DNA of 51,981 nt from an uncultured Erysipelotrichaceae bacterium (GCA_947569705.1 CANOSP010000013.1:1-51981), one strand, 5' to 3'; shown: positions 17,603 to 26,724, numbered from the stretch's first letter. Notes: generated from the letters alone by a model not told the origin. A program made the numbers and translations.

Positions 17603-19144
17603 TTACAGCATCGGCGCAAACAGATTCAGAACAGCCCTTATCATTCTTACAATCAATCTTGTTTGACGGCATTCTTCCATCGTTACCTGATGACTGACAT
17701 TCAGTGTTTCCAAATAGTCTTTTTTCAATTCATCGACGACACGACTGCGATAAAACCATACACCGCATTCATAATGCAGATAATAAGAGCGATAGTCCAT
17801 ATTGATCGTGCCGACAACTGCCATCTTATCATCAACCACAAAGGTTTTCGCATGAACAAAGCCGGGTGTATATTCATAAATTTTGACCCCTGCGCTTAAT
17901 AAATCACGATAATTTCCGCGTGTCAATTCAAACACATAGCGTTTATCCGGAATATGCGGAACCAAAATACGAACATCAATGCCGTTTTTGGCTGCCAATG
18001 TCAACGCCGTCTTTGTTTCACTGTCAATAATCAAATACGGTGTAGTCGCATAGACATAACGATTGGCACCGTTGATCATATTGATATGCGTATTCTCACC
18101 GACATTTTCATCATCGGTAGGACTGTCGGAATAAGGCTGAACATAGCCGTCATCTTTGATCCCTTCAAAGCATTTGGGATCTGCCTTAAACTGATAAAAG
18201 TCATCTTTGATCTTTTCATCATAATTCCAAAACTGCAAAAACATCAAGGTCAGACTCCATACCGCTTCCCCCTTAATCATCACGGCACAATCTTTCCAGT
18301 GTCCGAAACGCTGTTTTGCGTTGATGTATTCATCTGCCAAGTTGACACCGCCGGTCATCCCGACGACACCGTCAATCACAAGGATCTTGCGATGATCACG
18401 ATTGTTCATCTGCATTGCCAAACGCGGACGAAACGGATTGAACACTTTGCATTTGATTCCCAATCGCCGCATTTTTTCATCATAGTGATTGTTCAGTTTA
18501 CCGATACAGCCTGCATCATCATACATTACTCGTACATCTACTCCCTGTTGTGCCTTATCGCACAAAATATCTAAAACAGTATTCCACATTAAGCCTTCTT
18601 CAATGATAAAGTACTCTAAAAAGATGAATTTTTCAGCTTTTTTTAATTCTTGAATCATCGCTTGAAACTTATCTTCGCCTAACGGAAAAAAAGTTGTTTC
18701 GGTCTTTTGATACAGCGGAAAATCCACATTCTCCCATAAGTATTTCGCTTGCTTATGCGCAATCGGATCACATTCTTCTAAGTGATTTAACAGTTCTTTA
18801 TCCTGATGAATAATCCCCTGTCTGCTTTCCTGTGATTCATGATCGCGTTTTCTGAGTGCTTTGGGAACCTTTTGTCCGCCGAACAGTGCATAGATCAAAC
18901 CACCGAAGATCGGAAGTGCCATCAATAATAAAACCCACGCCAATTTATATGAAGGATTTTCATTTTTATCAATGATATAAATACTCATAATAATGCTCAG
19001 TGCCGTTAAGCAAAAATTAATCACAACAAAATATTCACTTAAGCTGATGACCAATCCAAGTAAAAAGCCAAGCTGTATTAATATTAAGACAGCCACAATA
19101 AATATTTTACTTGTAAAAAAACGAATCAGCTTTTTCATATTCAT
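17603..19144 (-). CDS. cls: cardiolipin synthase (phospholipase D type)
   Basis: Joins two phosphatidylglycerol molecules into cardiolipin at the membrane. The 513-residue protein has two N-terminal transmembrane helices (about 11-31 and 36-56), the PLDNc-type linker GGLIYALFGGQKVPK, and two HKD motifs: NRDHRKILVIDGVVGMTGG in the middle and FVHAKTFVVDDKMAVVGT near residue 445. Length and layout match Cls of Bacillota. The start has a weak ribosome binding site, and a second ATG lies two codons in. The gene follows the M28-like membrane protein by 22 bases, so it is probably translated from the same message. Confidence 0.95.
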   Translation of the reverse strand: MNMKKLIRFFTSKIFIVAVLILIQLGFLLGLVISLSEYFVVINFCLTALSIIMSIYIIDKNENPSYKLAWVLLLMALPIFGGLIYALFGGQKVPKALRKRDHESQESRQGIIHQDKELLNHLEECDPIAHKQAKYLWENVDFPLYQKTETTFFPLGEDKFQAMIQELKKAEKFIFLEYFIIEEGLMWNTVLDILCDKAQQGVDVRVMYDDAGCIGKLNNHYDEKMRRLGIKCKVFNPFRPRLAMQMNNRDHRKILVIDGVVGMTGGVNLADEYINAKQRFGHWKDCAVMIKGEAVWSLTLMFLQFWNYDEKIKDDFYQFKADPKCFEGIKDDGYVQPYSDSPTDDENVGENTHINMINGANRYVYATTPYLIIDSETKTALTLAAKNGIDVRILVPHIPDKRYVFELTRGNYRDLLSAGVKIYEYTPGFVHAKTFVVDDKMAVVGTINMDYRSYYLHYECGVWFYRSRVVDELKKDYLETLNVSHQVTMEECRQTRLIVRMIRAVLNLFAPML

Positions 19145-19166
19145 AATTACAAAACACGCTTTCTAA

Positions 19167-20111
19167 CTATTTTTTCAAATATCCGCTTACCATTTGAATC
19201 ACACAATCAATGTTCGCTTCTTCTATTACACAATCTTTTCCGGTCGCAGTATTGTTCACATATAAGCGTCCCTTATCATCTGTTTCTCCGCCGGCAATTG
19301 CCACTGCTTTAACAAAATGTTCCATCGCCGTAGAGGTACGCATGGAATCGCTTAACGCAATCGTTTTCAGTTTTTCCTTACCTGAGTGCTTGCTCAATTC
19401 TAAAGCAGCTTTTTTATTTTGTGCAGTATAACCGATTTGAAGTTGTGAACCCAGCGCAAAACAGTTCAACAGGATGACATTCGGATTGCGGCTCTGTTTC
19501 AAAAAATCTTCCGCAGCGATATGCGCACCTAAGTGACGAGTCTTATTGCGATCGATAAACAGAAAAGCCGTTGTGCGCTGTTCATCTTTATTCAAGCTTT
19601 TCGCAATTTCATACGCTGCCGCAATTGAAGCAGAATTTCTGACATAATTTTTGCGGTTCGCTACTCCGTGAAGCATCAAATAAAATAATAAAATAATCAA
19701 TGCCGAAACAAGCATAAACAACAGATTCGCACCGAGCGCATCGTTGATGAAGCCTTCACTGCCGTAGATCAATACCAGTAATAGCATATACAATACTACA
19801 ATCGGTGCAAACTGCGGAATCAGATTCTTATTTGATGTGGTCATACCGTCTAAAGGATAGTATTCACTTTTCCGCCAAAAGATATGCTGAGGGGTATCAT
19901 AAGGTACACAGACTACATTTTTCGCATGTTTCATATTGCCGAACTGCAGGTTCACGGCACGGCTGAGATTTTTCTTTCCGGTTATGATCGTATGAGAATA
20001 GCCGATTGCTTTGAAATCTTCAATCAAGGCTTTACGAAATGCCGCCTTTTGTTTATTGGTAAAACGAGTGCCATAGGTTTCACTGTATTTTTTAAATATA
20101 TTCTGATCCAT
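19167..20111 (-). CDS. membrane protein with degenerate M28-peptidase-like halves
   Basis: A 314-residue protein with two central transmembrane helices (about 104-122 and 127-148) and soluble parts on both sides. NVVCVPYDTP, SASIAAAYEIAKSLNKDEQRTTAFLFIDRNKTRHLGAH and NVILLNCFALG follow the order of strands and helices in M28 aminopeptidases, but the metal-binding His/Asp/Glu set (for example HxD then DD then EE) is not complete. It is thus probably an inactive or altered member. It sits 9 bases after a PHP phosphatase gene and 22 before cls. I do not recognise a named family. Confidence 0.6.
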   Translation of the reverse strand: MDQNIFKKYSETYGTRFTNKQKAAFRKALIEDFKAIGYSHTIITGKKNLSRAVNLQFGNMKHAKNVVCVPYDTPQHIFWRKSEYYPLDGMTTSNKNLIPQFAPIVVLYMLLLVLIYGSEGFINDALGANLLFMLVSALIILLFYLMLHGVANRKNYVRNSASIAAAYEIAKSLNKDEQRTTAFLFIDRNKTRHLGAHIAAEDFLKQSRNPNVILLNCFALGSQLQIGYTAQNKKAALELSKHSGKEKLKTIALSDSMRTSTAMEHFVKAVAIAGGETDDKGRLYVNNTATGKDCVIEEANIDCVIQMVSGYLKK

Positions 20112-20120
20112 ATGTTCCTC

Positions 20121-20897
20121 CTATTTTATCGATAATGTATCAATCATGGTAAGCGGTAAACCTGCCAAAACCTCTTGAACGCAGGAAATACGTTTCGTTT
20201 CCAGCAGTGTTGTCGGCTGATGTGCATCATATCCGTAAATGCATTTGATCGGATATTGTGCCGCAATTTCCCAAAAAGCACGATACGGATAAGCGTATGC
20301 ATCTTCAGGTTCATACATCAGCTTGCCGTATCTTAAACCGTTCAAATTGATTTCCAACGGGATATTACATTCTACGGCACAGGCACAAATTTCATGAGCA
20401 GCTTGGATACACGCCGCAGAAAAATTTCTTCTGCCGAGCATAAAATAATCAGGATGAGCAACCAGAGAAACAAGACCGCTGCGCATACAATCACACAGCT
20501 GCTTCGCATATAATCGTACACCGTCATCATCACAATATTCATCATATCCGTCACCGTATACGTTTCGGCAATGCTGACCGACAATCATATAATCACATTT
20601 TTTGCGCAAGGTATGTAAAAAATCGATTTGATCCTCATAATATTCAATTTCAAACCCGACATAAACGGTGATTTCATTTTTGTATTTTTCCTTTAATGCA
20701 TTTACAGAAGCTAAATAATCATTCGTATCCCGATACAGCATACGCTCTCCCGGCTTATCAATACACGGATATCCGACATGCTCACTGAATCCAAGCTCGC
20801 TCATTCCCGCCGCTATTGCCGCTTTAACATAATGCTCGTCCTCACCGATCGCATGTCCGCATCTTTTGGTATGCGTATGAAAATTTCCGTTCTGCAT
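20121..20897 (-). CDS. PHP-domain phosphatase (histidinol-phosphatase family)
   Basis: A 258-residue PHP-domain phosphoesterase. Metal ligands follow the family pattern: NFHTHTKRCGHA near residues 4-15, the Glu/His pair in GFSEHVGYP, GFEIEYYED, VGQHC, VAHPDYF and the late GYDAHQP. This is the layout of the HisK-type histidinol-phosphatase (HisJ) class. No other histidine gene is near, and many members act on other phosphate esters, so the substrate is open. The start at 20897 has AGGTG five to ten bases upstream. It begins the three-gene unit that continues to cls. Confidence 0.85.
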   Translation of the reverse strand: MQNGNFHTHTKRCGHAIGEDEHYVKAAIAAGMSELGFSEHVGYPCIDKPGERMLYRDTNDYLASVNALKEKYKNEITVYVGFEIEYYEDQIDFLHTLRKKCDYMIVGQHCRNVYGDGYDEYCDDDGVRLYAKQLCDCMRSGLVSLVAHPDYFMLGRRNFSAACIQAAHEICACAVECNIPLEINLNGLRYGKLMYEPEDAYAYPYRAFWEIAAQYPIKCIYGYDAHQPTTLLETKRISCVQEVLAGLPLTMIDTLSIK

Positions 20898-21012
20898 ATA
20901 CTTCACCTACATTTCATAGGGTATTATACCGTAAATTCGGCTATTTTCACAGTGCTTAGTGAATTTTTATTTGATTTCTTTCGTTGTTTGTACGATTACC
21001 AAATGATCATAG

Positions 21013-21171
21013 ATAAAATATGAAAATATTTCATTTACGGCGGTTTTCGTTGAAAACATATGGGAGAAAACCGTTCTATTTAATGAAGGTTCCGTATTTG
21101 CCGGCAATGTAATTTCAAAAGACAAAATTCAAAAATTAGACAACGAACAGAAGCAGAAAGCTTTGAAATAG
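21013..21171 (+). pseudogene. possible relic of a surface-protein C-terminus
   Basis: An open frame of 52 codons with no ATG, read plus, containing ISFTAVFVENIWEKTVLF and then a Lys/Gln-rich end before TAG. The FTAV plus aromatic pattern is loosely like the end of a Listeria-Bacteroides-type repeat of secreted proteins. The upstream frame is closed at 21010-21012. It may be a remnant or chance. Confidence 0.2.
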
Positions 21172-21254
21172 TATAGGAAAAGAGCATATCCTGCTTATGA
21201 GCGAGATTTGAACGCATGGACGCAATTGCCAAGTACTTGTATAAAAGCATAAAA

Positions 21255-21305
21255 AACGATATTTGCATATGAATGCTTGATTCAAAAACAAATATCGTTC
21301 TATTT
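21255..21305. terminator. strong inverted repeat with T run
   Basis: AACGATATTTG (21255-21265) and CAAATATCGTT (21289-21299) are perfect 11-bp arms around 23 bases, followed on the plus strand by CTATTTTTT and preceded by a run of six A. It could terminate transcription in either direction. It lies about 50 bases beyond the PNPOx-like gene. Confidence 0.6.
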
Positions 21306-21349
21306 TTTAAGTTCAGTTTTGTAAAATACTCGTTTATTTAAAAGAGATA

Positions 21350-21814
21350 TTATGCCTTTTCATCATAATAAACAACTTCAACGCTTTGTTTATCGAAATC
21401 AAGGAATGTCTGAAAACCGCGTTTATTACTGTCTTGATCCCAGATTTCCACGAATTTCGGCGTAATTTCAATTAAAATTTCACTGTCTTCATGTGAATAA
21501 GCATTATAGCTGCCCCATAAATATTTACGGTACGCCTGCTCAAAGCGACGACCTTCTTCCTCTACCACAAGTCCTTTATTCACAGCGATTCCTTCGACTT
21601 GAATACCGTCCCAACATATCGCGACATGAGGATTTTCCAACAGCTGTTTTGATTTACGGAAATTTTTATCGGTTTTAAAGTAAATTTTATTATCATAGAA
21701 TACACAGCTGACATTGCGGACAAACACATGATCGTTTTTTGATGTCGCCAGTGCCATAATTTTACTGTTCCCCAGCATATCAAACATCTTTTGTACTGCA
21801 GCTTCAAAATTCAT
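21350..21814 (-). CDS. pyridoxamine 5'-phosphate oxidase-family FMN-binding protein
   Basis: A 154-residue split-barrel protein. MALATSKNDHVFVRNVSCVFYDNKIYFKTDKNFRKSKQL is the FMN-binding barrel signature of the PNPOx-like superfamily, and NPHVAICWDGIQVEG forms the next strands. The C-terminal substrate-binding part of true PdxH is absent, so this is one of the small flavin reductase or heme-handling relatives rather than a vitamin B6 enzyme. It follows ribU by nine bases on the same strand, so a flavin-related gene is read together with the riboflavin transporter under the FMN riboswitch. Confidence 0.85.
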   Translation of the reverse strand: MNFEAAVQKMFDMLGNSKIMALATSKNDHVFVRNVSCVFYDNKIYFKTDKNFRKSKQLLENPHVAICWDGIQVEGIAVNKGLVVEEEGRRFEQAYRKYLWGSYNAYSHEDSEILIEITPKFVEIWDQDSNKRGFQTFLDFDKQSVEVVYYDEKA

Positions 21815-21823
21815 ATTCTTTAC

Positions 21824-22426
21824 CTAGCCTTTCATAAAATTTTTCATCAGCGGACTGATTTTCTTATACAGCAGCAATGTGATTACGGAAGCAGCCGCAC
21901 ATTTGATTAAATTGAACGGAACAATACCGAGTATTGCCAGCATCAGCATATCAGTCACATAAGGATTCACAGCCTGACACATCATAATGATGTCAGCGGT
22001 TGTCATACCGTATAAATTCACATAGAACGGAATAATGATAAATACATTCGTGAGTACGGCAGCCAATGCGCAGATCAGCGAACCGCTCAGCATCCCGTAC
22101 AACGCAGAGCGTTTACTCTTATGACGATTATAAATAAATACCGCCGGCAGCACATAGGACAAGCTCAAAATAATATTAGAAAGTTCTCCGGTAAACATGG
22201 AGTTGGTACCGACAAGCGCCAGTTTAACTAAAATTTTGACCAATACGATGAATACTGCAGCGATCGGTCCGAGCGCAAAACCACCGATCATTTCCGGCAA
22301 TGAAGCTAAATCGAAATCCATAAACGGCGGCATAAACGGAATTGGGGTACGAAACAGCATTAGGACTCCTGCCATTCCTCCTAATATTCCAATCAATGCA
22401 ATCTCTTTGACATTCAGCTTTTTCAT
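21824..22426 (-). CDS. ribU: ECF transporter S component for riboflavin
   Basis: A 200-residue integral membrane substrate-binding subunit with about six helices. LIGILGGMAGVLMLFRTPIPFMPPFMDFDLASLPEMIGGFALGP carries the RibU-type N-terminal helix and the loop that contacts the flavin. The gene lies directly under an FMN riboswitch, which makes riboflavin the firm substrate. The energising module (EcfA, EcfA', EcfT) is not in this window. AGGAGG lies eight bases before the ATG at 22426; the longer frame has no such site. A PNPOx-like gene follows nine bases after its stop. Confidence 0.93.
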   Translation of the reverse strand: MKKLNVKEIALIGILGGMAGVLMLFRTPIPFMPPFMDFDLASLPEMIGGFALGPIAAVFIVLVKILVKLALVGTNSMFTGELSNIILSLSYVLPAVFIYNRHKSKRSALYGMLSGSLICALAAVLTNVFIIIPFYVNLYGMTTADIIMMCQAVNPYVTDMLMLAILGIVPFNLIKCAAASVITLLLYKKISPLMKNFMKG

Positions 22427-22498
22427 AAGCAAATGCCTCCTTTCAAAAAAAATACCCAAAAACATAAAAATATGTCTTTGAGCTTACCCACAGATAAT

Positions 22499-22612
22499 GT
22501 CTTTTCTCATCCGGACTATACCGTCGGTACCGGAATTTCACCGGTTCAGCCGCTCACTCCGCGGGTCATGGACTATCACCATCGGTAGGGACTTGCACCC
22601 TGCCACAAAGAC
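22499..22612 (-). promoter_or_regulatory. FMN riboswitch (RFN element)
   Basis: The minus strand carries the conserved RFN pieces in order: GTCTTT of stem P1, GGCAGGGTG, CCTACCGATGGTGATAGTCC, GACCCGCGGAGTGAGCGG, the CCGGTGAAATTCCGG hairpin, GACGGTATAGTCCGGATGA and closing AAAGAC of P1. FMN binding turns off flavin uptake genes in this family. An alternative hairpin with T-rich sequence follows at about 22445-22490 and would be the terminator of the expression platform. The controlled gene, ribU, starts 73 bases beyond the aptamer. Confidence 0.95.
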
Positions 22613-22666
22613 TTCATATTCACTTTTTTTGAAATGAAACAATGCCACAACATTGTCTGCATTACT

Positions 22667-22695
22667 ATGATATACCAAATCAGAAAAAATGTAAA
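22667..22695 (-). promoter_or_regulatory. promoter of the ribU riboswitch transcript
   Basis: On the minus strand TTTACA (22690-22695) and TATCAT (22667-22672) are separated by 17 bases, placing the start of transcription about 45 bases before the FMN aptamer. Confidence 0.6.
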
Positions 22696-22905
22696 TGAGA
22701 ATCAGGGAATTACTTTGATTTTTAACAGTGCAGTTTTATGTAATCTATGATTCCGATATGTCCGAATAAAACGATATTTAGAATAGAATGACATTTTAAT
22801 AAGATAACTAATATATTAAAAAAGGATGATAACAGAATAGAATGATAAAATAATAAAAGGACAAATAGATCGGAAGAAAATAGGGATCATTTCATTCAAA
22901 AATAG

Positions 22906-22957
22906 ATTGACAAAAACAGTAAAAAGCCTTGTCAATATAAAATGATTATGGTAAAAT
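22906..22957 (+). promoter_or_regulatory. secG promoter with overlapping inverted repeat
   Basis: TTGTCA (22929-22934) and TAAAAT (22952-22957) are 17 bases apart and lie about 30 bases before the secG ATG. ATTGACAA (22906-22913) and TTGTCAAT (22929-22936) form an 8-bp inverted repeat whose right arm is the -35 box, so a regulator or a second, overlapping promoter is possible. Confidence 0.55.
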
Positions 22958-22988
22958 AACTAAGCATATAGCAGAAAGGAGGACTATC

Positions 22989-23219
22989 ATGGGTTTCTTA
23001 GATATATTATTAATAATATTTGCGGTCGTTCTGATCCTGCTCTCCTTACTGCAAAGTGGTAAATCAGATGGTCTCAGCAGTGCATTCAGCGGCGGAGACG
23101 GGTTGAATTTATTTGCGAATGTGAAAGAACGCGGAGCCGAAAAAGTTATGTCTAACTTAACATTGGCTGTGGGTACAATCTTTTTCATTCTTGTATTAAT
23201 TGCCAGAGTCATTCAGTAA
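22989..23219 (+). CDS. secG: preprotein translocase subunit SecG
   Basis: A 76-residue small subunit of the SecYEG channel. It has the two-helix layout of SecG: helix 1 at about 3-21 (ILLIIFAVVLILLSLLQ), the conserved loop QSGKSDGLSSAFSGG, and helix 2 at about 55-75. Length is typical for Bacillota. AAAGGAGG precedes the start. It opens the secG-rnr-capA-like-smpB-ssrA segment, an order common in Bacillota, but a terminator-like hairpin follows it directly, so rnr may depend partly on read-through or its own promoter. Confidence 0.95.
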   Translation: MGFLDILLIIFAVVLILLSLLQSGKSDGLSSAFSGGDGLNLFANVKERGAEKVMSNLTLAVGTIFFILVLIARVIQ

Positions 23220-23240
23220 AGACCGTACAGGTCTTTTTTT
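23219..23240 (+). terminator. hairpin with T run between secG and rnr
   Basis: AAGACC pairs with GGTCTT around GTACA and is followed by six further T. It begins at the secG stop and would partly separate secG from rnr. Confidence 0.75.
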
Positions 23241-23298
23241 ATGTTTGTTGCTTTTTACGAAAATAAAAGTGACCATACTAAATAAGAAAGGAGGCATT

Positions 23299-25539
23299 AT
23301 GGATTTAGAATATAAAATCACAGAGCTATTGAAGCGTTATCGAAAAGGCTTGGATTATCATCAGATCATTGAGCTGTTAAAGCTTGAGGATCATGATTTT
23401 ACTTCCTTTTGTAATACACTGAATAAGTTGGTAAATGAATATCAAATATTTACCGATGAAAATAATCACTATGGCTGTAAAGAAGCATTTGGATATGAAA
23501 AAGGGGTTTTAAAGATCAATCCGAAAGGTTTCGGCTTTGTAGAGTGGGATGAAGGCAGTGTATATATTGCTCCGGATACGTTAAAAAACGCATTGCCTGA
23601 GGATGAAGTGCTTGTCAAGGTACATGAAAAATATGACGGTGCGAAGGAAGGAGAAATTCTTCAAATAATCGCTCATCATATTCAGCATGTAGTAGGAACT
23701 GTTAAGGTGAAAGAAAACAAGAAATACTTTTTGCCTGACGGCTTTTTAAATAATCGCCGTTTTGAAATCACAAATATTGATGATTTTAAACTTGTGGATA
23801 ATACAAAGGTCTTACTTAAAATTGATCGTTATGATAAACTGATTGCCGCTCATATTGAAAAGATCATCGGTTTTAAGTATGATCCCGGTGTTGATATTTT
23901 ATCGCTGTTATATGAATTCGGTATTGATCCGCAATTCCCAAAGGATGTTATGCGTGAAGTCACTAAAATCAGCGATTATGTACGTGAAGAGGATAAGGAA
24001 AATCGTCGTGATTTAACCGATATGACTATTATTACGATTGACGGAGCGGACTCAAGGGATTTAGATGATGCGGTAAACGTTGTTAAAACAGCGGACGGCT
24101 ATCGCTTAGGGGTTCATATTGCCGATGTATCGTATTATGTAAAGGAAGGCTCGCCGATTAATGCGGAAGCCTATGAGCGAGGAACCTCGGTGTATGTGGT
24201 TGACCGTGTAGTTCCGATGCTGCCGCAGGCACTGAGCAACGGCATCTGTTCTTTGAATCCGCATGTAGAGCGCTTGACGATCAGCTGTGTGATGGATATT
24301 GATGATCACGGTGAAATTGTTAAATATGAAATCTTCCCGTCTTTTATTAAAACGACGGAGCGTATGACCTATACAAAGGTAAACGAAATCTTGGCACATG
24401 ATGCAAAGGCCTGTAAAGAATATGCTCATATTACACAATTATGTGAAGATATGAAACAGCTTGCACGAATCTTAAGACGAAGGAGAAAAGCACTGGGAGC
24501 GATTGATTTTGATACTAAGGAAGCAAAAATCATTGTCGATGAAAAGGGCAATCCGATTGACATTAAACTTCGAGAACGCCATGAAGCCGAACGGATTATC
24601 GAGGACTTTATGATTGCGGCAAATGAATGTGTCGCTGCACATTTAAAATGGATGGAGCTGCCGGGGATGTATCGAATCCATGAGACTCCGGAGCCGAAGA
24701 AAATGCGTGAGTTTGCCCGTATCTCCATGATGTTAGGGTATCCGCTGAAGGCTGATGTCAATCATGTGTATCCAAAACAGCTGCAGCAGCATTTATTGAG
24801 CATCAAAGATAAAGAGATTTATCCGATTCTCTCTACAATGTTACTGCGCAGTATGCAGAAGGCGCGCTATGATCGTCAATGCCTCGGTCACTTCGGCTTA
24901 GGACTTACGGAATATCTGCACTTTACTTCACCGATTCGCCGTTATCCCGATTTGGTTGTGCATCGCATGTTAAGAAAGTATTATTTCAATACCTGTGATG
25001 AGCCTCATAAAATGAAGGCTGATGAGCATTGGATGGAACAAGCCGCAAAACAATGCTCCGCCCAAGAGCGAAATGCCATTGACGCAGAACGCGCTGTTGA
25101 CGATATGAAAAAGGCACAGTATATGGAAGCCTTTGTCGGTGATATTTTTGAAGGAGTAATTTCCACAATTACAAAATTCGGCTTTTTCGTCGAGTTGGAA
25201 AATACGATCGAAGGCTTAGTACATATCAGCACTTTAAAAGATGACTTTTATCATTTTGATGAACGTGCATATGCTTTGGTCGGTGAACATAATCGTAAAG
25301 CCTATCGCATGGGACAAAAAGTAAGGGTTCGCTGCGTCGATGCAAGCCGCTTTAAAAAGCAGGTGGATTTTGAAGTAATTCCGTCAAAACAAAAAATGCA
25401 TAAGCGTGCCTTGCCGAAGTATGCAAAAGAACCATCTCCTAAAGGACCGCGAACAAAAGGATTGCGTTCAAAAGGTCAGTGCAACAAGTCAGCGCGTTAT
25501 AAAGGAAAACGTACTTTTGAAAAAAGTAAACGAGGATAA
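23299..25539 (+). CDS. rnr: ribonuclease R
   Basis: A 746-residue 3'-5' exoribonuclease that degrades structured RNA and, with tmRNA-SmpB, the mRNAs of stalled ribosomes. Visible parts: winged-helix and cold-shock-like domains (about 1-200), the catalytic RNB domain with DGADSRDLDDAV (three metal-binding Asp) and HIADVSYYV, LHFTSPIRRYPDLVVHR, then the S1 domain (about 615-700, GVISTITKFGFFVELENTIEGLVH) and a Lys/Arg-rich tail ending FEKSKRG. A longer frame exists upstream, but the ATG at 23299 has AAAGGAGG in front. The next gene starts four bases after its stop. Confidence 0.97.
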   Translation: MDLEYKITELLKRYRKGLDYHQIIELLKLEDHDFTSFCNTLNKLVNEYQIFTDENNHYGCKEAFGYEKGVLKINPKGFGFVEWDEGSVYIAPDTLKNALPEDEVLVKVHEKYDGAKEGEILQIIAHHIQHVVGTVKVKENKKYFLPDGFLNNRRFEITNIDDFKLVDNTKVLLKIDRYDKLIAAHIEKIIGFKYDPGVDILSLLYEFGIDPQFPKDVMREVTKISDYVREEDKENRRDLTDMTIITIDGADSRDLDDAVNVVKTADGYRLGVHIADVSYYVKEGSPINAEAYERGTSVYVVDRVVPMLPQALSNGICSLNPHVERLTISCVMDIDDHGEIVKYEIFPSFIKTTERMTYTKVNEILAHDAKACKEYAHITQLCEDMKQLARILRRRRKALGAIDFDTKEAKIIVDEKGNPIDIKLRERHEAERIIEDFMIAANECVAAHLKWMELPGMYRIHETPEPKKMREFARISMMLGYPLKADVNHVYPKQLQQHLLSIKDKEIYPILSTMLLRSMQKARYDRQCLGHFGLGLTEYLHFTSPIRRYPDLVVHRMLRKYYFNTCDEPHKMKADEHWMEQAAKQCSAQERNAIDAERAVDDMKKAQYMEAFVGDIFEGVISTITKFGFFVELENTIEGLVHISTLKDDFYHFDERAYALVGEHNRKAYRMGQKVRVRCVDASRFKKQVDFEVIPSKQKMHKRALPKYAKEPSPKGPRTKGLRSKGQCNKSARYKGKRTFEKSKRG

Positions 25540-25542
25540 ACA

Positions 25543-26724
25543 ATGAGAAGAATTGATTTTTATAAAACAGTGAAAACCGGTGTGCTGCTTCCCTTTTTAC
25601 TGGTAAGTATAGTGAGCGGTTGTCAAGACAAGCAGGCGGAAAAGCCGAAGGACGATGAACCGAAAGTAAGTGAATCGGTGCCGGAAAATGATATACGCGT
25701 CACCTTTTTGGCTGTCGGTGATAATTTAATTCACGGCGCTATCTATCTTGACCCCTATCATAAAAATGCTGAAGGGTATGATTTCCGATCTGTATATGAT
25801 CCGATCAAACCGTATTTAAAAGGCATTGATATAAAAAACATCAATCAGGAGACGGTGTTGGGCGGTGTGGAATTAGGTCTTTCTCATTATCCGATGTTCA
25901 ACGGTCCTCAGGAAATCGGTGATGCGGCAGCGGACTGTGGCTTTAATTGGATCTCACAGGCAAGCAATCATGCAATGGATGCCGGTGAAGCCGCAGTCCA
26001 AAATCAGCTGAAGCTATGGGACCGCTATCCTAAAATCACAGCTACCGGCATGAATCGTGATCAAGCAGAAGCAGATAAATTACGTATCATCGAAGTAAAA
26101 GGTTTAAAATTCGGCTTATTAAATTATACGTACGGATTAAACGGCTTATCTGCTCCTGTCGGAAAAGAGTATATGGTAAATTTAATCGATGAAGCCAAAA
26201 TAAAAAGTGACATTGCGAAACTGAAACCACATTGTGACGTCATTCTCGCAAGCATGCATTGGGGTGTTGAATATGCATATGAGGAAAACGATGAACAGCG
26301 TCGGCTTGCACAACTTTTGGCTGATGAAGGAGTATCCGTTATCATCGGCTCTCACCCCCATGTCTTAGAACCTGCGACCTATATCACAACGAAGGATCAG
26401 CGCAAGGTGCTTGTTTATTATTCGTTAGGGAATTTCCTTTCCGCTCAAGACAGCGGCGATACCATGCTAGGCGGTATGGCAAAGTGGGAAATCGTTAAAG
26501 ACGGCAAAACCAAAGAAATTCGCATTGAACATGCCGAGCTTTATCCGACGGTTACCCATTATAACAAATCAATTCAGGATTTTAAGGTGTATACTTTAAT
26601 AGATTACAATGATGAACTTGCTTCTAAGCATTACTTATCCCATGAAATCTCACGTCAATTCTTTATCGATTTGACAAATCAAATCATGAAACAACCAAAG
26701 GATATCAAAATCATATATGAATAA
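25543..26724 (+). CDS. CapA-family (poly-gamma-glutamate capsule type) lipoprotein
   Basis: A 393-residue exported lipoprotein. The lipobox VSGC gives a lipidated Cys near residue 27. The rest is a PGA_cap metallophosphatase-like domain: LAVGDNLIHGAIY, NQETVLGG, QASNHAMDAG, a pair of late motifs ASMHWGVEY and GSHPHVLEP, and YYSLGNFLSAQ. These Asp/Asn/His positions match the two-metal site of calcineurin-like enzymes, and CapA/PgsA proteins act in export of poly-gamma-glutamate. No capB or capC is here, so a true capsule role is doubtful. Its insertion between rnr and smpB, only four bases after rnr, is unusual. Confidence 0.88.
   Translation: MRRIDFYKTVKTGVLLPFLLVSIVSGCQDKQAEKPKDDEPKVSESVPENDIRVTFLAVGDNLIHGAIYLDPYHKNAEGYDFRSVYDPIKPYLKGIDIKNINQETVLGGVELGLSHYPMFNGPQEIGDAAADCGFNWISQASNHAMDAGEAAVQNQLKLWDRYPKITATGMNRDQAEADKLRIIEVKGLKFGLLNYTYGLNGLSAPVGKEYMVNLIDEAKIKSDIAKLKPHCDVILASMHWGVEYAYEENDEQRRLAQLLADEGVSVIIGSHPHVLEPATYITTKDQRKVLVYYSLGNFLSAQDSGDTMLGGMAKWEIVKDGKTKEIRIEHAELYPTVTHYNKSIQDFKVYTLIDYNDELASKHYLSHEISRQFFIDLTNQIMKQPKDIKIIYE

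Larger units (their letters stand above)
20898..21349. other. gene-poor 450-base stretch
   Basis: No complete gene is convincing here. It includes the upstream region of the phosphatase gene, a start-less coding-like fragment (21013-21171) and a strong inverted repeat (21255-21299). The rest is AT-rich sequence in which I see no further structure. Confidence 0.5.
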
